Of a stretch of DNA of 48,037 bases, positions 25,374 to 32,902 are shown one piece after another. Under the pieces are notes generated by a model. That model was given only the letters and a program-made list of their open reading frames with translations. It was not told the origin of the DNA and did not search any database. The DNA is from Rhodobacterales bacterium. GTDB lineage: Bacteria > Pseudomonadota > Alphaproteobacteria > Rhodobacterales > Rhodobacteraceae. The position numbers and the translations under genes were made by a program. The first letter of the stretch is position 1; each line of letters begins with the position of its first letter. The DNA lies in the NCBI GenBank assembly GCA_003228875.1, contig QIGK01000054.1, positions 1 to 48,037 of the forward strand, given 5' to 3'.

Positions 25374-26348
25374 TTATTTCCTTGAGCGAGTTGCCTCAAA
25401 AATCTTGAACTGGCCGTCTTGCTCCAGTGTTGTCCAGCGTTTGAAATATTGTTCCAGCGTGGCTTCGTAAGGCAAATGCCGGTTAGCAACCATCAGCAAT
25501 CGACCGCTGGGTTTCAGCATCGAAGCAGCGGTTTTGATAAAGGCCTTGCCGATGTCTGGGTCCGCTTTGCGGGTTTGATGAAAAGGGGGATTTGAGACAA
25601 CAAAATCAAACAGATCACGGGGTTTTGGTAAGTTCGTGACATCAAGCCAATGAAAACTGGCACGCGGGTCGATGACGTTTTGTCTGGCGGCCTCTAGCGC
25701 ATCAAAATCAGCTTCAATCAATTCCAGAGCCGTTACATCCGGCAAGTCCAGAACCTGTTTTGACAGCCAGCCCCAACCCGCGCCAAGGTCAGCGCCTTTG
25801 CCTTTCAAGCCTTGCAGATGCGGCAACAGCCGCGCGCTGCCCGGATCAATTTTTTCTGATGAAAACATGCCGGCAGCGGTTATAAAGCCAGCCGGATTTT
25901 TGTGCATGGCCGCAGCACCTTCCCAATTTGGCAACGCGCAGGCCTTGAACCAAAAAACCTTGCCATGGGATTTGGAGATCACGCCATCCACCGTCACAAT
26001 TTTTTTCAATTGCTTCAAAACGCTTTCAATACCATCGGTCTTGGCCCCGTTTACCAGCACAAGCCCGTCACTCATGCGCGCGGCCCGGGCGATATTGCCA
26101 AGGCTTTCAACCTTGCTGCGGGTCAGATGCACAAGTGACAGGCTAAATTTGCCTTCGGCCCGTGGTTCCACAGTGTATCCCGCTTGGGATAGGGTCTTTT
26201 GGATCGGTTTGAACCCTTGTTCCAACACGGTTTGGTCAGGGAAAATATGCAGGCCAAAACCATCAACAGGCCGCATCACCAATACATTGCTTGACGGCAT
26301 ATCAATTAGCCCCTGTTCAAAGGGCAGCAAAAATCGCGGGTCATTCAT
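25374..26348 (-). CDS. RsmC-like class I SAM methyltransferase
   Basis: A 324-residue protein with the two-domain architecture of 16S rRNA guanine-N2 methyltransferases (RsmC/RsmD-type, MTS domain). The N-terminal half is a degenerate copy and the C-terminal half carries the active SAM fold: KGADLGAGWGWLSKQVL (motif I), VTALELIEADFDALEAARQN (motif II) and the catalytic VSNPPFHQ (NPPF). In E. coli RsmC methylates G1207 of 16S rRNA; this protein may do the same. It lies immediately upstream of the SDR gene and downstream of clpS (gap of three bases), suggesting co-transcription with clpS. Confidence 0.85.
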   Translation of the reverse strand: MNDPRFLLPFEQGLIDMPSSNVLVMRPVDGFGLHIFPDQTVLEQGFKPIQKTLSQAGYTVEPRAEGKFSLSLVHLTRSKVESLGNIARAARMSDGLVLVNGAKTDGIESVLKQLKKIVTVDGVISKSHGKVFWFKACALPNWEGAAAMHKNPAGFITAAGMFSSEKIDPGSARLLPHLQGLKGKGADLGAGWGWLSKQVLDLPDVTALELIEADFDALEAARQNVIDPRASFHWLDVTNLPKPRDLFDFVVSNPPFHQTRKADPDIGKAFIKTAASMLKPSGRLLMVANRHLPYEATLEQYFKRWTTLEQDGQFKIFEATRSRK

Positions 26349-26351
26349 GGG

Positions 26352-26705
26352 TTATTCTTTTTCCATTGTGCATTGCAAAGGGTGCTGGTTGCGCTGCGCG
26401 TAATCCATCACCTGTGTCACTTTGGTCTCAGCAATATCATGGGAAAACACCCCCACAACCGCCAGACCTTTCATATGCACTGTCAGCATGACGCCATTGG
26501 CTGCGTCCAACCCGAGGCCAAAAAACCGTTCCAGAACATGCACAACAAATTCCATCGGCGTGTAATCATCGTTCAGCAGCAGCACTTTATAAAGCGGCGG
26601 CCGCTCGGTTTTTTCAGCCGGGCGGGTTAACAGATCTGTTTCATCATCATTTCCGGTGTCATTATCATCAGCCGCTTTTGGCTGTATTGGCTTAGAATTG
26701 GTCAT
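26352..26705 (-). CDS. clpS: ATP-dependent Clp protease adaptor ClpS
   Basis: Binds N-degron substrates and delivers them to ClpAP. The 117-residue protein has a flexible acidic N-terminal tail (about 1-33, rich in D, E and N) before the ClpS core. The core shows the family pattern [19 protein letters not shown], then [37 protein letters not shown] and a C-terminal [10 protein letters not shown]. Acidic residues of the substrate pocket (NDD and TPMEF) are conserved. It starts upstream of the RsmC-like gene and downstream of the phasin gene, and its own promoter should lie in the 99-base gap behind the phasin terminator. No clpA is within the window. Confidence 0.96.
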   Translation of the reverse strand: MTNSKPIQPKAADDNDTGNDDETDLLTRPAEKTERPPLYKVLLLNDDYTPMEFVVHVLERFFGLGLDAANGVMLTVHMKGLAVVGVFSHDIAETKVTQVMDYAQRNQHPLQCTMEKE

Positions 26706-26757
26706 GCTGCATTCCGTTTAACTGACTTCAGCCATATATATTCCAACCCCGCGCAAT

Positions 26758-26783
26758 AAAAAAGGGGCAGAAGCCCCCTTTTC
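26758..26783 (-). terminator. Intrinsic terminator of the phasin gene
   Basis: On the minus strand AAAAGGGGGC-TTCT-GCCCCTTTT forms a stem of about nine pairs with one bulged G, running into a T tract, 22 bases below the phasin stop. It separates the highly expressed phasin gene from clpS. Confidence 0.9.
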
Positions 26784-26804
26784 AAATTCAATATTTTTTT
26801 GCGT

Positions 26805-27254
26805 TTAAGCAGTATAGGCTTTGACCACGTCAGTTGCAGCTGTAAAGCGTGCAGAAACCGGCGCGGATGCTTCTTTTGCAGATGCGGCAAATGTTTCGTT
26901 AAATTTGGTTGCTTGGGCAACAAAACCTTCGAAAGCAGCAGTTGCGAACGCGGATTGCTTCTCAAAAAGTTCAGTGACGGATTTCGAAGCAGCCATGTCT
27001 TTTGCAGCAGCAACGGTTTCGTCAAATGATTTTTTCGAGAATTCGGTCAGCTCAGCGCCGAAACCTTCAGCAGCTTTTGCAGCGATTTCGCCAGAAGCTT
27101 TCAACGCTTCCAGAGTTTCCTGCCCAAAAGAGGACGCTTTTTCAAACTCCGCACCGAATTTTTCGGATTGTGCCGAAGCAGTTTTCTGTGCGTCAGCGAT
27201 AAAATCTTCGGCAGCTTTGGTTGCGGATTGTTTTGCAGTTGTTTTCGTAGCCAT
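26805..27254 (-). CDS. Phasin family protein (PhaP-like)
   Basis: A 149-residue small amphipathic protein that coats polyhydroxyalkanoate granules. It is almost entirely helical, with many A, E, K and S residues and few hydrophobics, and includes the phasin-2 pattern EDFIADAQKTASAQSEKFG and FEGFVAQATKFNETFAASA. The start at 27254 has GGAG eight bases upstream. A frame reaching 27314 would begin upstream of the mapped -10 hexamer at 27294-27299, so it cannot be used by that promoter. An ATG at 27272 is the only other option. Flanked by a promoter with a long inverted repeat and a strong terminator, it is a single-gene, strongly expressed and regulated unit. Confidence 0.88.
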   Translation of the reverse strand: MATKTTAKQSATKAAEDFIADAQKTASAQSEKFGAEFEKASSFGQETLEALKASGEIAAKAAEGFGAELTEFSKKSFDETVAAAKDMAASKSVTELFEKQSAFATAAFEGFVAQATKFNETFAASAKEASAPVSARFTAATDVVKAYTA

Positions 27255-27293
27255 TGGTTTGTCTCCAGACATAAAATTGTTTTCCTGAAACAG

Positions 27294-27344
27294 CATATAG
27301 GGGCAATGCTGCACTGCGTCAAGAATTTATTGTGCAGTGCAGCA
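27294..27344 (-). promoter_or_regulatory. Phasin promoter with 11-base inverted repeat (putative PhaR operator)
   Basis: On the minus strand -35 is TTGACG (27322-27317) and -10 is TATATG (27299-27294), 17 bases apart. Arms of a perfect inverted repeat, TGCTGCACTGC (27307-27317) and GCAGTGCAGCA (27334-27344), are 16 bases apart; one covers the promoter spacer and the other is just upstream of -35. PhaR repressors are known to bind TGC/GCA-rich CTGC-N-GCAG sites in phasin promoters of relatives. The repressor is not encoded here, so the identity is inferred. Confidence 0.75.
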
Positions 27345-27409
27345 AAAAAGTTTCTCGGCACATTGGCAACACTGCGCTAGCTACTGAAAATAAACTGTTT
27401 TCTTTGTTG

Positions 27410-27442
27410 TTAATCTCATGTTAGAGTTACCACAATTATAAG
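27410..27442 (+). promoter_or_regulatory. Possible CtrA-type site and -10 element ahead of the D,D-carboxypeptidase gene
   Basis: TTAA-TCTCATG-TTAG (27410-27424) matches the CtrA consensus TTAA-N7-TTAA in seven of eight fixed positions. It lies where a -35 element would be relative to TATAAG (27437-27442). This layout is usual for CtrA-activated promoters, but a chance match is quite possible. Confidence 0.3.
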
Positions 27443-27493
27443 GCACCGAAAAATCGGGCCAGAGGCAATTCATAATCGGCGAGCAGAATTCCG

Positions 27494-28915
27494 ATGATTA
27501 AAACGTTTTTCCATGGGCTTACGCTCGTGATTTTTATGGTGTTGAGTACGACAACCGCACAAGCGCAAGCCTATGCGGCGCTGGTAATGGACGCCCGCAC
27601 TGGTGAGGTTTTGCATGCCCGAAATGCAGATGCGCGCTTGCATCCGGCATCCCTTACCAAAATGATGACATTGTATATCGTGTTTGCCGAAATCAAGGCC
27701 GGACGCCTTTCGCTAGACCAAATGATAACAATTTCGCGCAATGCGGCTGCGGAACCGCCCTCCAAACTTGGTGTCGCGGCTGGCTCACGGGTCAGTGTGC
27801 GGGACCTTATTCGTGCTGCTGCCGTAAAATCAGCTAATGATGCCGCCACAGCGCTGGGAGAGGCGGTTTCAGGGTCTGAAGCAGAATTTGCCCGCTATAT
27901 GACCCGCACCGCGCAGGCAATGGGCATGAAAAATACCCAGTTCAGAAATGCGCACGGGTTAACTCAGGCCGGACATTATTCCACTGCGCGGGATATGGCC
28001 CTACTGGGACAGCGGCTGTTTTATGATCACCCTGAATATTACAATCTGTTCAGCCGCACCCGAACTACTGCCGCCGGCCGCACCATAAACCACACAAATC
28101 GACGGTTTTTGAATGCTTATGAAGGCGCTGACGGAATAAAGACGGGCTATACAAATGCGGCGGGTTTTAATCTTGTGGCCTCTGCACGGCGCGGTCAGGA
28201 ACGCATTATAGTTTCGATGTTTGGTGGCACCTCGACTGCCCAACGCAACGGACGCGTTGCCGAGCTGATGAATATGGGCTTTAAACGCGCGCCAAGCACC
28301 GCTGCCGTTGTGGCCTTGCCGCGCATTCATCTTGACCGCGGCCGTCCCGCAACTGTCGAACCAGTATCTGGTTTGGTCAGGGTGGCATCTCGGCCAGCAT
28401 CGCGCGGCGCAGCAGTCGCGGTTTCCATGGCGCGGGATTATGACAGGGAAGCCCAAGCAGCCGCGATTACTGCGGCCATAGCCGCCGCAACGGTCGGCAC
28501 GCCAATCAGTCCTGGGCCAATGTTCGTGCGCCCGCCCGATGAAAATGTGGCGACAATGTCATCCCCTGCCAGACGATCTGATCTGGGCACTTCATTTGCG
28601 CTTTCTTCGGTGCGTGAAGAACTGGTCGCACCAGCGCCGATACGCTTAACTGCGCCTGATGCCACTGGTGAATATGCGGTGCAGGTCGGCGCGTTTCGCA
28701 CCCGTGATCAAGCAGAAAGGCTGTTGATTCAAACAGCCCTTGTTGATCTGGATTCCTTTAGCGATGCCTTGCGCAGTATTTCACCGGCAACGGTGCAGGG
28801 GGTTTCAATGTTTCAGGCACGGTTTGTCGGCATGAGCCTTGGCTCAGCTGAAAAGGCCTGCGCACGGTTGCAGGCCCTTCAATCTGATTGTGCGATTATT
28901 TCGCCACCAACTTAA
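27494..28915 (+). CDS. D-alanyl-D-alanine carboxypeptidase (S11) with SPOR-like C terminus
   Basis: A periplasmic penicillin-binding protein that trims the terminal D-Ala from peptidoglycan pentapeptides. The 473-residue precursor has a signal peptide (about 1-25, ends TTTAQAQA). The serine-transferase motifs are complete: S53-L-T-K56 in HPASLTKMM, S113-A-N115, and K216-T-G218 in DGIKTGYTNAAGF. A long linker (about 270-390) rich in A, P and R follows, then a SPOR-like domain (about 395-470, GEYAVQVGAFRTRDQAERLL) that would bind denuded glycan at the septum. This combination of S11 and SPOR is common in Rhodobacterales. The CtrA-like site upstream would fit cell-cycle control, but that is speculative. 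Confidence 0.93.
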   Translation: MIKTFFHGLTLVIFMVLSTTTAQAQAYAALVMDARTGEVLHARNADARLHPASLTKMMTLYIVFAEIKAGRLSLDQMITISRNAAAEPPSKLGVAAGSRVSVRDLIRAAAVKSANDAATALGEAVSGSEAEFARYMTRTAQAMGMKNTQFRNAHGLTQAGHYSTARDMALLGQRLFYDHPEYYNLFSRTRTTAAGRTINHTNRRFLNAYEGADGIKTGYTNAAGFNLVASARRGQERIIVSMFGGTSTAQRNGRVAELMNMGFKRAPSTAAVVALPRIHLDRGRPATVEPVSGLVRVASRPASRGAAVAVSMARDYDREAQAAAITAAIAAATVGTPISPGPMFVRPPDENVATMSSPARRSDLGTSFALSSVREELVAPAPIRLTAPDATGEYAVQVGAFRTRDQAERLLIQTALVDLDSFSDALRSISPATVQGVSMFQARFVGMSLGSAEKACARLQALQSDCAIISPPT

Positions 28916-28946
28916 ACAAGCAGGTCTTTTGGTTAACGCAGCTTGG

Positions 28947-29273
28947 TTAAAAGATGCGCCAGCTGCCAACTTCGCAAATATTCAGACCCATGCGGGTCAC
29001 TTCGTCACCATCCGAAAACACCACCCTTAGGTCCCAGATGCAATATCCCGAACCATCGTCAAGATTGATGTCAACTTCGCTATAGGCAAGCAATACCGAA
29101 TTCCCGAACCAGTCACGGCCCCAACTTGTCTGATCACGATTGGAGGCATAGAATTCCACCATCGTAAAATTGGTATCATTGATGATTGTGACCCAGCGAT
29201 TAAGCGACTGGGCGCTGGTTGTTCCGGCGGTTGCGCCTGCAAAAACCAAGGCTAACGCTAATAAAGCTCTCAT
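28947..29273 (-). CDS. Small exported protein of unknown function
   Basis: A 108-residue precursor with a signal peptide (about 1-21, ends TTSAQS). The mature part, about 87 residues, is beta-rich: VTIINDTNFTMVEFYASN, WGRDWFGNSVLLAYSEVDIN, YCIWDLRVVFSDGDEVTRMG and LNICEVGSWRIF. Two cysteines (YCIWD and NICEV) could form a disulphide. Similar small proteins with the INDT..M..FYASN pattern occur in alphaproteobacteria, but I do not know a defined family. It is convergent with the D,D-carboxypeptidase gene and stands alone. No lipobox is present, so it is likely soluble in the periplasm. Confidence 0.7.
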   Translation of the reverse strand: MRALLALALVFAGATAGTTSAQSLNRWVTIINDTNFTMVEFYASNRDQTSWGRDWFGNSVLLAYSEVDINLDDGSGYCIWDLRVVFSDGDEVTRMGLNICEVGSWRIF

Positions 29274-29402
29274 TACATTCTCACTCTTTAAAAATTACAT
29301 AAAATTGCGTATGGTGCCTTAAGTTGCGCCTGTATTACGGCAAAAATATGGCCACCGATTGGCAATCAAATCCCTTTTCAGGCCAATAAAATTGAGTCTG
29401 GA

Positions 29403-30140
29403 TTATTCTTGGTTGGCCATGCGCGCATAAGGGCGCAACATCTCATCGCTTTGTGCGCGTCGAAACAGCACTATCGCCCCGCTGGAATGGCGCGGGTCAA
29501 AGGCAAAACCTTTGGATGATAGCTGGTCAAAAACCAATTTCACCCCGCACAGGCCGGTAATATGATCGTGCAATTCCAAATAAATACGATCAACGCCAGA
29601 CAAGTCTGCGTCAGCAAATAGTATTGTTTCGCCGCCTTCGATGTCACAAACGATCAAGTCAACCGCGCGATCCTTTAGCAGCGCATTCAAGTTTTTTGTT
29701 GCTACCTCGATTTTGCGTTCATAGGGGTTTGGCCCCGCCATCAAAGAGCCCATCCAAAAGTCATTGCGTTGATAAAACACCATGGTTTCAACATCCGAAT
29801 TGGTCAGAACCGCATTAAGGCGTTCAATATTGTGGACGTCATTAAGCAGATGCAAATTTTCCATGAACGGCATCAGATCGGGATTTGCCTCAACCGAAAT
29901 AACCCGTTTAACCCCGTCCTGGCGCGCCAATAACGTTGAGATAAAGCCAATGCCTGCGCCAATATCCAGCACCGTATCACCTTTCTGCACAATAAGCGGA
30001 ATTTGCGCAGCTTCTTCTGCCTCAAATTGGTGCGCCCGTATGGCGTGTTCAATTGGTGGCGTAATGACGCGGGGATCAAACGGAATACGAACGTTGCAGG
30101 TTTCCAAATAATCCAATTTGCGTGCAAAAGATTTTTCCAT
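29403..30140 (-). CDS. FkbM family methyltransferase
   Basis: A 245-residue SAM-dependent methyltransferase of the FkbM type. Motif I VLDIGAGIGFISTLLA, the acidic strand RVISVEANPDLMPFM, and a C-terminal VDLIVCDIEGGETILF with RIYLELHDH are all typical of the family. FkbM-type enzymes methylate oxygen atoms on sugars, polyketides or other small molecules; the acceptor here is unknown. It starts 48 bases below the end of regA on the same strand and may be co-transcribed, but no functional link with RegA is implied. A polysaccharide role is possible because capsule genes lie about 9 kb away. Confidence 0.85.
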   Translation of the reverse strand: MEKSFARKLDYLETCNVRIPFDPRVITPPIEHAIRAHQFEAEEAAQIPLIVQKGDTVLDIGAGIGFISTLLARQDGVKRVISVEANPDLMPFMENLHLLNDVHNIERLNAVLTNSDVETMVFYQRNDFWMGSLMAGPNPYERKIEVATKNLNALLKDRAVDLIVCDIEGGETILFADADLSGVDRIYLELHDHITGLCGVKLVFDQLSSKGFAFDPRHSSGAIVLFRRAQSDEMLRPYARMANQE

Positions 30141-30188
30141 GCACGCAAATTGGCATTAGTTTGTAATTTTGTCTACCCTTGGTTGCAA

Positions 30189-30743
30189 TTACCGTGGGCT
30201 GCGCTTGGCCAGAATGCGTTGCAATGTGCGGCGATGCATGCTCAGACGTCGCGCGGTTTCTGAAACGTTTCGGTCACACAATTCAAACACCCGTTGGATA
30301 TGTTCCCAGCGCACCCGGTCCGCAGACATCGGATTTTCAGGGGGCGGCGGTTTATCATCGGGCAAAGCCAGTAAAGCGCTGCAAATGTCATTGGCGTCAG
30401 CGGGTTTGGCCAAATAATCGGTCGCCCCGATTTTGACAGCCGCCACAGCAGTTGCAATCGCGCCATATCCGGTCAGAACAACAATTTTAGAATCGGGGCG
30501 TTTTTCACGGATCATTTCAACGGCATCAAGGCCGTTTCCGTCCTCAAGCCGCAAATCACATACCGCATAAGCAGGGGCAGAAACCGCGATTGCTGCCTTT
30601 GCTTGGGCCACGGACTCAGCCAAAGTCACAACAAAGCCGCGCTTTTCCATTGCCCGGCCCAGCCGTCGCAAGAATGGCTCATCATCATCCAGCAACAGCA
30701 AAGACGCGTCATCGCCAATTTTTTCAAGTGTTCTTTCTACCAT
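30189..30743 (-). CDS. regA: Response regulator RegA (PrrA/ActR)
   Basis: The DNA-binding partner of RegB, a global redox regulator of respiration, photosynthesis and carbon/nitrogen fixation in Rhodobacterales. With the start at 30743 (AAGGAG six bases upstream) the protein has 184 residues, the same as the Rhodobacter enzyme. The phosphate acceptor is D63 (YAVCDLRLEDGNG), the N-terminal acidic pocket is LLLLDDDEPFLRRL, and VVLTGYGAIATAVAAVKIGA and DYLAKPAD supply the conserved T and K. A Fis-like helix-turn-helix fills the C terminus (RNVSETARRLSMHRRTLQRIL). A longer frame to 30797 lacks a ribosome site. regB is divergent, with a 261-base gap and no senC/prrC between. Confidence 0.96.
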   Translation of the reverse strand: MVERTLEKIGDDASLLLLDDDEPFLRRLGRAMEKRGFVVTLAESVAQAKAAIAVSAPAYAVCDLRLEDGNGLDAVEMIREKRPDSKIVVLTGYGAIATAVAAVKIGATDYLAKPADANDICSALLALPDDKPPPPENPMSADRVRWEHIQRVFELCDRNVSETARRLSMHRRTLQRILAKRSPR

Positions 30744-30765
30744 TTTACACTCCTTGATCCGGTAT

Positions 30766-30793
30766 ATGTTAGCAAACTGAATATGTCGGTCAA
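30766..30793 (-). promoter_or_regulatory. Predicted regA promoter
   Basis: TTGACC (30793-30788) and TAACAT (30771-30766) with a 16-base spacer, on the minus strand, giving a short leader with the AAGGAG ribosome site. The match is moderate. It would exclude use of the upstream in-frame codon at 30797. Confidence 0.35.
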
Positions 30794-31004
30794 TCAATCT
30801 TGTATCTCTGATCTTCCCCGCTTAACAGGCGACAAATTATGCCCCTGTGCAAGGGGACAAAATACTGGCAACGCCATCAAGAATTATCGGTTTCATTATC
30901 ATTCCAAAACTTACCCCGTTATGCACTGCAATCCTATCGACCACAAGTTGCCCAAAACAATATGAACGCTTTTCATTCCCTTACGGCATGATAGGTTTGG
31001 CAAT

Positions 31005-32432
31005 ATGGTGCGTTCTCCGACGAATATGGTTATTAACGAAGCCCGATACGAATGGGTGCGGTTGCGAACGTTGATCATGTTACGTTGGCTGGCCATTGCC
31101 GGACAAACAGCAGCGATCATTGTTGCTACTTATTTTCTGGATCTTGATTTACGACTGGATTTAAGCGCAACCACAATTGGCATTGCCGTTGGCTTTAACA
31201 TTATTGCCACGCTGATTTACCCCGAAAACAGGCGATTATCAGAACGTGCGGCGCTGAATACCCTGTTATTTGACCTCGGGCAGCTTGCAATCTTGATTTA
31301 CTTAACCGGTGGTCTGTCCAACCCGTTTTCTATGCTGTTGATTACGCCGGTGGTTATTGCCGCTACTGCGTTGAACCTGCGAGCCACGTTGATCGTTGGA
31401 TTTGCGGCAGTGTTTATGATTTCGATCCTTGTATGGCAGTTTTTGCCCCTAAAAATGGCAGACGGAACGATGATGGTTTTACCGCCAATTTTCACCTATG
31501 GCATGTGGGCGGCTTTGTTGATTTCCATCGGGTTTCTGGCGTTTTTTGCGCGCCGCATCACGGCTGACACCCATTCCATGAGCCAAGCACTTGCGGCAAC
31601 CCAAATGGCGCTGGACCGAGAACAACGCCTCACGGCCCTTGGTGGGGTGGTTGCCGCTGCAGCCCATGAATTGGGCACACCTTTGGCGACCATTAAACTG
31701 GTTTCATCAGAACTGATGGACGAACTGGCTGATCGGCCCGAACTGCATGAAGACATGCAATTAATCCAGAGCCAAACAGACCGGTGCCGCGATATTCTGC
31801 GTGATATGGGACAAGCAGGAAAAGACGACACCCACCTGCGCCACGCCCCGATTTCTGCTGTCATCGAAGAAGCCGCCGCGCCTCATATTTCGCGGGGTAA
31901 AACCATTATCATCCGCGTTAATGGCAAACCCTTTGACAAGCAGCCGACTAACCAGCCGGAAATCCCGCGCCTGCCGGAAATTATCCATGGTGTTCGTAAT
32001 CTTATTCAAAACGGCGTCGACTTTGCTGATCAAAATGTCTGGATAGACATAACTTGGAACGCTGAAACCATTCATTTACATATCGGCGATGACGGCCCCG
32101 GTTTTCCGGCCGAATTGCTGGGCCGGATCGGAGACCCGTTTGTGCGTAAACATCGCCAGACAAAACTTGACCCAAATCGCGTCGGATATGAGGGCATGGG
32201 GCTGGGGCTGTTTATTGCCAAAACCTTGTTGGAACGCTGTGGTGCCGAAGTGACATTTGCCAATGGGTCTGAACATCGTTTTAACGCTGCAAAAGCCAGA
32301 ATTCTTGCACCAAACCAATCCCGCTCAACCGGCGCAATTGTCGAAGTTGTGTTCCCACGCCAAGATTTTGAATTGCCAGTTGATGACCGCCGTGCAGCAC
32401 TGGGCAGCAATCCCAGTAATCCGGTGAACTGA
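31005..32432 (+). CDS. regB: Sensor histidine kinase RegB (PrrB/ActS)
   Basis: The membrane-bound redox sensor that phosphorylates RegA. The protein is 475 residues, near the size known from Rhodobacter (about 460). Six membrane helices occupy about residues 25-185. The conserved quinone-binding heptapeptide is GGLSNPF (102-108). The phosphoacceptor is H221 in AHELGTPLATIK. The redox-sensing cysteine between the H-box and the kinase core is C261 (QSQTDRCRDIL). The ATP-binding N box is NLIQNGVDFA, and DDGPGFP and GMGLGLFIAKTLLERCGA follow. All sensing and catalytic motifs are intact. The tsaE gene starts five bases after its stop, so the two are likely co-transcribed. Confidence 0.96.
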   Translation: MVRSPTNMVINEARYEWVRLRTLIMLRWLAIAGQTAAIIVATYFLDLDLRLDLSATTIGIAVGFNIIATLIYPENRRLSERAALNTLLFDLGQLAILIYLTGGLSNPFSMLLITPVVIAATALNLRATLIVGFAAVFMISILVWQFLPLKMADGTMMVLPPIFTYGMWAALLISIGFLAFFARRITADTHSMSQALAATQMALDREQRLTALGGVVAAAAHELGTPLATIKLVSSELMDELADRPELHEDMQLIQSQTDRCRDILRDMGQAGKDDTHLRHAPISAVIEEAAAPHISRGKTIIIRVNGKPFDKQPTNQPEIPRLPEIIHGVRNLIQNGVDFADQNVWIDITWNAETIHLHIGDDGPGFPAELLGRIGDPFVRKHRQTKLDPNRVGYEGMGLGLFIAKTLLERCGAEVTFANGSEHRFNAAKARILAPNQSRSTGAIVEVVFPRQDFELPVDDRRAALGSNPSNPVN

Positions 32433-32437
32433 CCTAT

Positions 32438-32902
32438 ATGATACAAAATTTTACCCTTAATTCTGCCACTGAAACCGCTGATCTAGCGGGCCGGATCGGA
32501 GCGTATTTGCAAGGCGGCGATGTTTTGTTGCTTTCGGGGGATATTGGCGCTGGCAAAACCCATTTTGCCCGAAGCCTTATACAGGCATTGCAAGCCCCGT
32601 TGGGTTTATTGGAAGACATTCCGTCACCGACTTTTACACTTGTGCAAACCTATCCGCTTGGTTCAGTCGATATCTGGCATGCGGATCTTTACCGGATTGG
32701 CTCGGTCGATGAAATTGTGGAGCTTGGCATAACCGACGCATTTGCCGACAGCATTTGTCTGGTCGAATGGCCCGACCGTCTGGGTGTTGAAACACCCGCG
32801 CGCCATTTGGCACTGGAATTTCAGCAGGGTAAAACCGATGATGGTCGAAATTTACGAATTACCGCCAAGGGCAGTAAATGGGGTTGGCTAAAAAATGTTT
32901 GA
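32438..32902 (+). CDS. tsaE: tRNA threonylcarbamoyladenosine biosynthesis ATPase TsaE
   Basis: ATPase needed, with TsaB and TsaD, for t6A formation at position 37 of ANN-decoding tRNAs. The 154-residue length is normal. The Walker A loop is GDIGAGKT (34-41). Conserved SPTFTLVQTYP follows (the switch threonine), then HADLYRIGSVDEIVELGI and the Walker B-like CLVEWPDRLG. The gene sits five bases after regB and overlaps addB by eight bases. In many relatives two genes for cell-wall sugar recycling (amgK, murU) stand between tsaE and addB; they are absent here. Confidence 0.95.
   Translation: MIQNFTLNSATETADLAGRIGAYLQGGDVLLLSGDIGAGKTHFARSLIQALQAPLGLLEDIPSPTFTLVQTYPLGSVDIWHADLYRIGSVDEIVELGITDAFADSICLVEWPDRLGVETPARHLALEFQQGKTDDGRNLRITAKGSKWGWLKNV

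Noticed and set aside
26821-27288. Plus-strand 155-codon frame opposite the phasin gene
   Set aside because: It mirrors the alanine/serine-rich phasin codons on the other strand and has no ribosome site.
27255-27314. Longer phasin start at 27314
   Set aside because: That codon is upstream of the -10 element, so the transcript would not contain it.
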